From the NCBI GenBank assembly GCA_036503065.1, contig DASXXM010000150.1:1-6518 (forward strand): a stretch of DNA of 6,518 nucleotides. The letters are read 5' to 3'. The position numbers were made by a program, and so were the translations under genes. Below the pieces are notes generated by a model that had not been told where the DNA came from, did not search any database, and saw only the letters and a list, made by a program, of their open reading frames with translations. Of the stretch, positions 5,053-6,518 are shown piece by piece. Position 1 is the stretch's first letter. Every line of letters starts with the position of its first letter. Source of the DNA: DATEPR01 sp036503065. GTDB lineage: Bacteria; Actinomycetota; Actinomycetes; Mycobacteriales; Pseudonocardiaceae.

Positions 5053-6218
5053 CACTCGTGCGCGTACTGGTTCTCGGTGGCGATGGCTACCTTGGCTGGC
5101 CAACGGCCCTGCACCTGTCCGACGTCGGCCACGAGGTGGCCGTCCTGGACAATTTCGTGCGTCGCCAGTACGACCATGAAATGGGCGTCCAAAGCCTCGT
5201 TCCTATTGAGCCGCTACAGGTTCGGCTGGACGCGTGGGAGCAGGTTTCCGGTAAGCGGCTGCCGGCATTCATCGGCGATCTCCTCGACGGTGAGTTCGTG
5301 CTGGAAACGCTCAGGAAGTTCCGTCCGGACGCCATCGTGCATTTCGCGGAACAACGGTCGGCGCCCTATTCGATGATCGACCGCAAGCACGCGGTCTACA
5401 CGCAGCACAACAACGTCGTCGGCACGCTGAACCTGCTGTTCGCGATCGCCGAGACAGACCCGGACATCCACCTGGTCAAGCTGGGCACGATGGGCGAGTA
5501 CGGCACGCCGAACATCGACATCGAGGAAGGCTGGCTGGAGGTCGAGCACAACGGCCGCCGCGACCGGATGCTCTACCCGAAGAAGCCGGGTTCCTTCTAC
5601 CACCTGAGCAAGGTGCACGACTCCAACAACATGGAGTTCGCCTGCCGGATCTGGGGCCTGCGCGCCACCGACCTGAACCAGGGCATCGTCTACGGCCAGC
5701 AGACCGACCAGACCGCCCGCGACCCGCGCCTGGCGACCCGCTTCGACTACGACGCCATCTTCGGCACGGTGCTCAACCGGTTCGTGATCCAGTCCGTGAT
5801 CGGCCACCCGCTGACGGTCTACGGTGCCGGTGGCCAGACCCGCGGCCTGATCGACATCAGGGACACCGCCGAATGTATCCGGCTCGCGGTGGAGAATCCG
5901 GCCGAGCGCGGCGAGTTCCGCGTCTTCAACCAGATGACCGAGTCGATGTCGGTGGCCGAGATCGCCAAGACGGTCGCCAACCTGTCGTCCCGCCCGGTCG
6001 AGGTCGAGCAACTGGCCAACCCGCGCGTCGAGGAGGTGTCGCACTACTACAACGTGGTGCACACCGGCCTGCCGTCGCTGGGCCTGCGGCCACACCTGTT
6101 GTCGGACACGCTGATCCAGTCGCTGTACTCGATCGCGGAGCAGTACGTGGACCGCGTCGACCTGGCCGCCATGCGCCCCACGGTGAAGTGGCAGGCTACG
6201 GCGAGCCCGCTGCGCTGA
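5043..6218 (+). CDS. sqdB: UDP-sulfoquinovose synthase (SQD1/SqdB type)
   Basis: The family makes UDP-sulfoquinovose from UDP-glucose and sulfite, using bound NAD, in the cytoplasm. From GTG 5043 it has 391 residues; GTG 5058 gives 386. The hallmark nucleotide-binding loop GGDGYLGW is at 12-19, with D36 at the end of beta-2 for NAD. The block EQRSAPYSMID (103-113) and the following YTQHNN, and LGTMGEYGTPNIDIEEG (147-163), match plant SQD1 almost word for word as I recall it. T149, Y186 and K190 correspond to SQD1 T145, Y182 and K186 with a constant offset. The C-terminal GGQTRGLIDIRDT, FRVFNQ and HYYN blocks are also present, so the protein is intact. It differs clearly from ordinary 4-epimerases such as the one at 1933-2886. 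No sulfolipid synthase is in the window. The product could also be a related sugar made by a diverged SQD1-like enzyme, but the active site argues for the canonical reaction. Confidence 0.88.
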   Translation: MEGALVRVLVLGGDGYLGWPTALHLSDVGHEVAVLDNFVRRQYDHEMGVQSLVPIEPLQVRLDAWEQVSGKRLPAFIGDLLDGEFVLETLRKFRPDAIVHFAEQRSAPYSMIDRKHAVYTQHNNVVGTLNLLFAIAETDPDIHLVKLGTMGEYGTPNIDIEEGWLEVEHNGRRDRMLYPKKPGSFYHLSKVHDSNNMEFACRIWGLRATDLNQGIVYGQQTDQTARDPRLATRFDYDAIFGTVLNRFVIQSVIGHPLTVYGAGGQTRGLIDIRDTAECIRLAVENPAERGEFRVFNQMTESMSVAEIAKTVANLSSRPVEVEQLANPRVEEVSHYYNVVHTGLPSLGLRPHLLSDTLIQSLYSIAEQYVDRVDLAAMRPTVKWQATASPLR

Positions 6219-6226
6219 CCGTTCAG

Positions 6227-6244
6227 GAAACGTGTGAAACGTGT
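6227..6244 (+). repeat. Perfect tandem 9-bp duplication
   Basis: GAAACGTGT occurs twice with no gap, at 6227-6235 and 6236-6244. It lies eight bases past the sqdB stop and 14 bases before the tnpB stop on the other strand. It may mark the junction of the inserted element, or be a slippage duplication. Confidence 0.6.
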
Positions 6245-6258
6245 CGTGAGCCGTCGCC

Positions 6259-6518
6259 TTACGACGCGGCGTTGACCCACTCGGTGTCCGGGTGGGTCTT
6301 CCCGTGGCGGTACCCGCTGCCCACACGGTGTGGGTCTGACGTGGGTTTCCATCGGGCTCGTTTACTGTCGCCCACCAAACTGTGGGAGGACACCAACGCC
6401 GCGAGGTTACGGGCGGCGTTGAGATCACGATCCAGCGTGAAACCGCACTGGTCGCAGTGAAACATCCGCTCGGACAGCCGCAGTTTGGCTTTCACTGTGT
6501 GGCAGTTCGAGCAGGTCT
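6259..6518 (-). CDS. tnpB: TnpB (IS605/IS607-type OrfB) C-terminal fragment, cut by window edge
   Basis: TnpB is the RNA-guided nuclease carried by IS200/IS605 and IS607 elements. Only the last 85 residues fall in the window; the frame is open to the right edge, so the real start lies outside. Visible are both halves of the zinc ribbon, CSNC then CDQC about 20 residues later, and the final RuvC motif LDRDLNAARNL, whose aspartate is catalytic. A 45-residue basic, low-complexity tail follows the LAALV end of the conserved core and stops at TAA (6259-6261). GTG 6495 is not a credible start because the first zinc-binding cysteines lie upstream of it. It is convergent with sqdB, 40 bases apart, and does not interrupt it. 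Whether the rest is intact, and whether a tnpA partner exists, cannot be seen here. Confidence 0.88.
   Translation of the reverse strand, partial: TCSNCHTVKAKLRLSERMFHCDQCGFTLDRDLNAARNLAALVSSHSLVGDSKRARWKPTSDPHRVGSGYRHGKTHPDTEWVNAAS
6274..6298. terminator. 11-bp hairpin between convergent sqdB and tnpB
   Basis: GACCCAC (6274-6280) pairs with GTGGGTC (6292-6298). Inside, a T-G wobble and CGG (6282-6284) with CCG (6288-6290) give an uninterrupted 11-pair stem with a three-base loop. It starts 56 bases after the sqdB stop and is followed on the plus strand by TTCCC, so it may terminate sqdB. It also lies within the last codons of tnpB, where element-end RNA structure is expected. Confidence 0.5.
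6320..6334. repeat. Perfect 7-bp inverted repeat within the tnpB 3' end
   Basis: CCCACAC (6320-6326) and GTGTGGG (6328-6334) flank a single G. As RNA it would fold with a three-base loop and six pairs. It lies 21 bases from the hairpin at 6274-6298 and shares the CCCAC/GTGGG words with it. Together they suggest a structured RNA over the tnpB tail. Confidence 0.45.

Noticed and set aside
6227..6334. A CRISPR array or riboswitch.
   Set aside because: The repeats are short, adjacent or self-complementary, with no regularly spaced units, and no known riboswitch core is recognisable.
5214..6428. A 404-codon open frame on the minus strand across the SQD1-type gene.
   Set aside because: It is antisense to a strongly conserved protein, has no recognisable motif, and is of the kind that GC-rich codon use creates. 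The TnpB fragment uses a different minus frame.

Overview
The window is high-GC DNA with strong G/C preference at third codon positions, GTG starts and purine-rich ribosome binding sites. This points to an actinomycete, probably a filamentous one of the Pseudonocardiaceae/Streptomyces type; I cannot name the genus from sequence alone. A DUF3117 microprotein, an essentially actinobacterial family, supports this.

Layout, left to right. (1) A 55-residue DUF3117 gene (53-220, +), followed by two hairpins (229-250 and 268-303) that probably separate it from the next gene. (2) A probable two-gene operon: M17 leucyl aminopeptidase pepA (366-1922, +) with a full catalytic residue set, then an NAD-dependent sugar-nucleotide epimerase/dehydratase (1933-2886, +). 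(3) A promoter-like gap, then a membrane-anchored GT2 glycosyltransferase of the polyprenyl-phosphate sugar synthase type (3049-4011, +). (4) A 392-bp stretch (4012-4403) with no convincing gene. It holds a hairpin just after the GT2 stop, a doubtful small membrane ORF on the minus strand preceded by a strong stem-loop, and a facing pair of consensus DnaA boxes (4375-4401). (5) A GtrA-family four-helix membrane protein (4404-4919, -). (6) Divergent from it, a very well conserved SQD1/SqdB-type UDP-sulfoquinovose synthase (5043-6218, +). (7) At the right edge, the C-terminal zinc ribbon and last RuvC motif of a TnpB protein of an IS605/IS607-type element (6259-6518, -, truncated by the window). 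Its 3' end carries two strong hairpins, and a 9-bp tandem duplication lies between it and sqdB.

How the genes may work together. The two sugar-nucleotide enzymes, the GT2 and the GtrA protein fit a small surface-glycan module: a nucleotide sugar is made, transferred to polyprenyl phosphate by the GT2, and moved across the membrane by GtrA for use outside. The striking member is the SQD1-type enzyme. If it really makes UDP-sulfoquinovose, this non-photosynthetic lineage may put a sulfonated sugar on a lipid, wall glycan or metabolite. No sulfolipid synthase (SqdX/SQD2 type) is in the window, so the acceptor is unknown. The aminopeptidase and DUF3117 genes are probably housekeeping neighbours.
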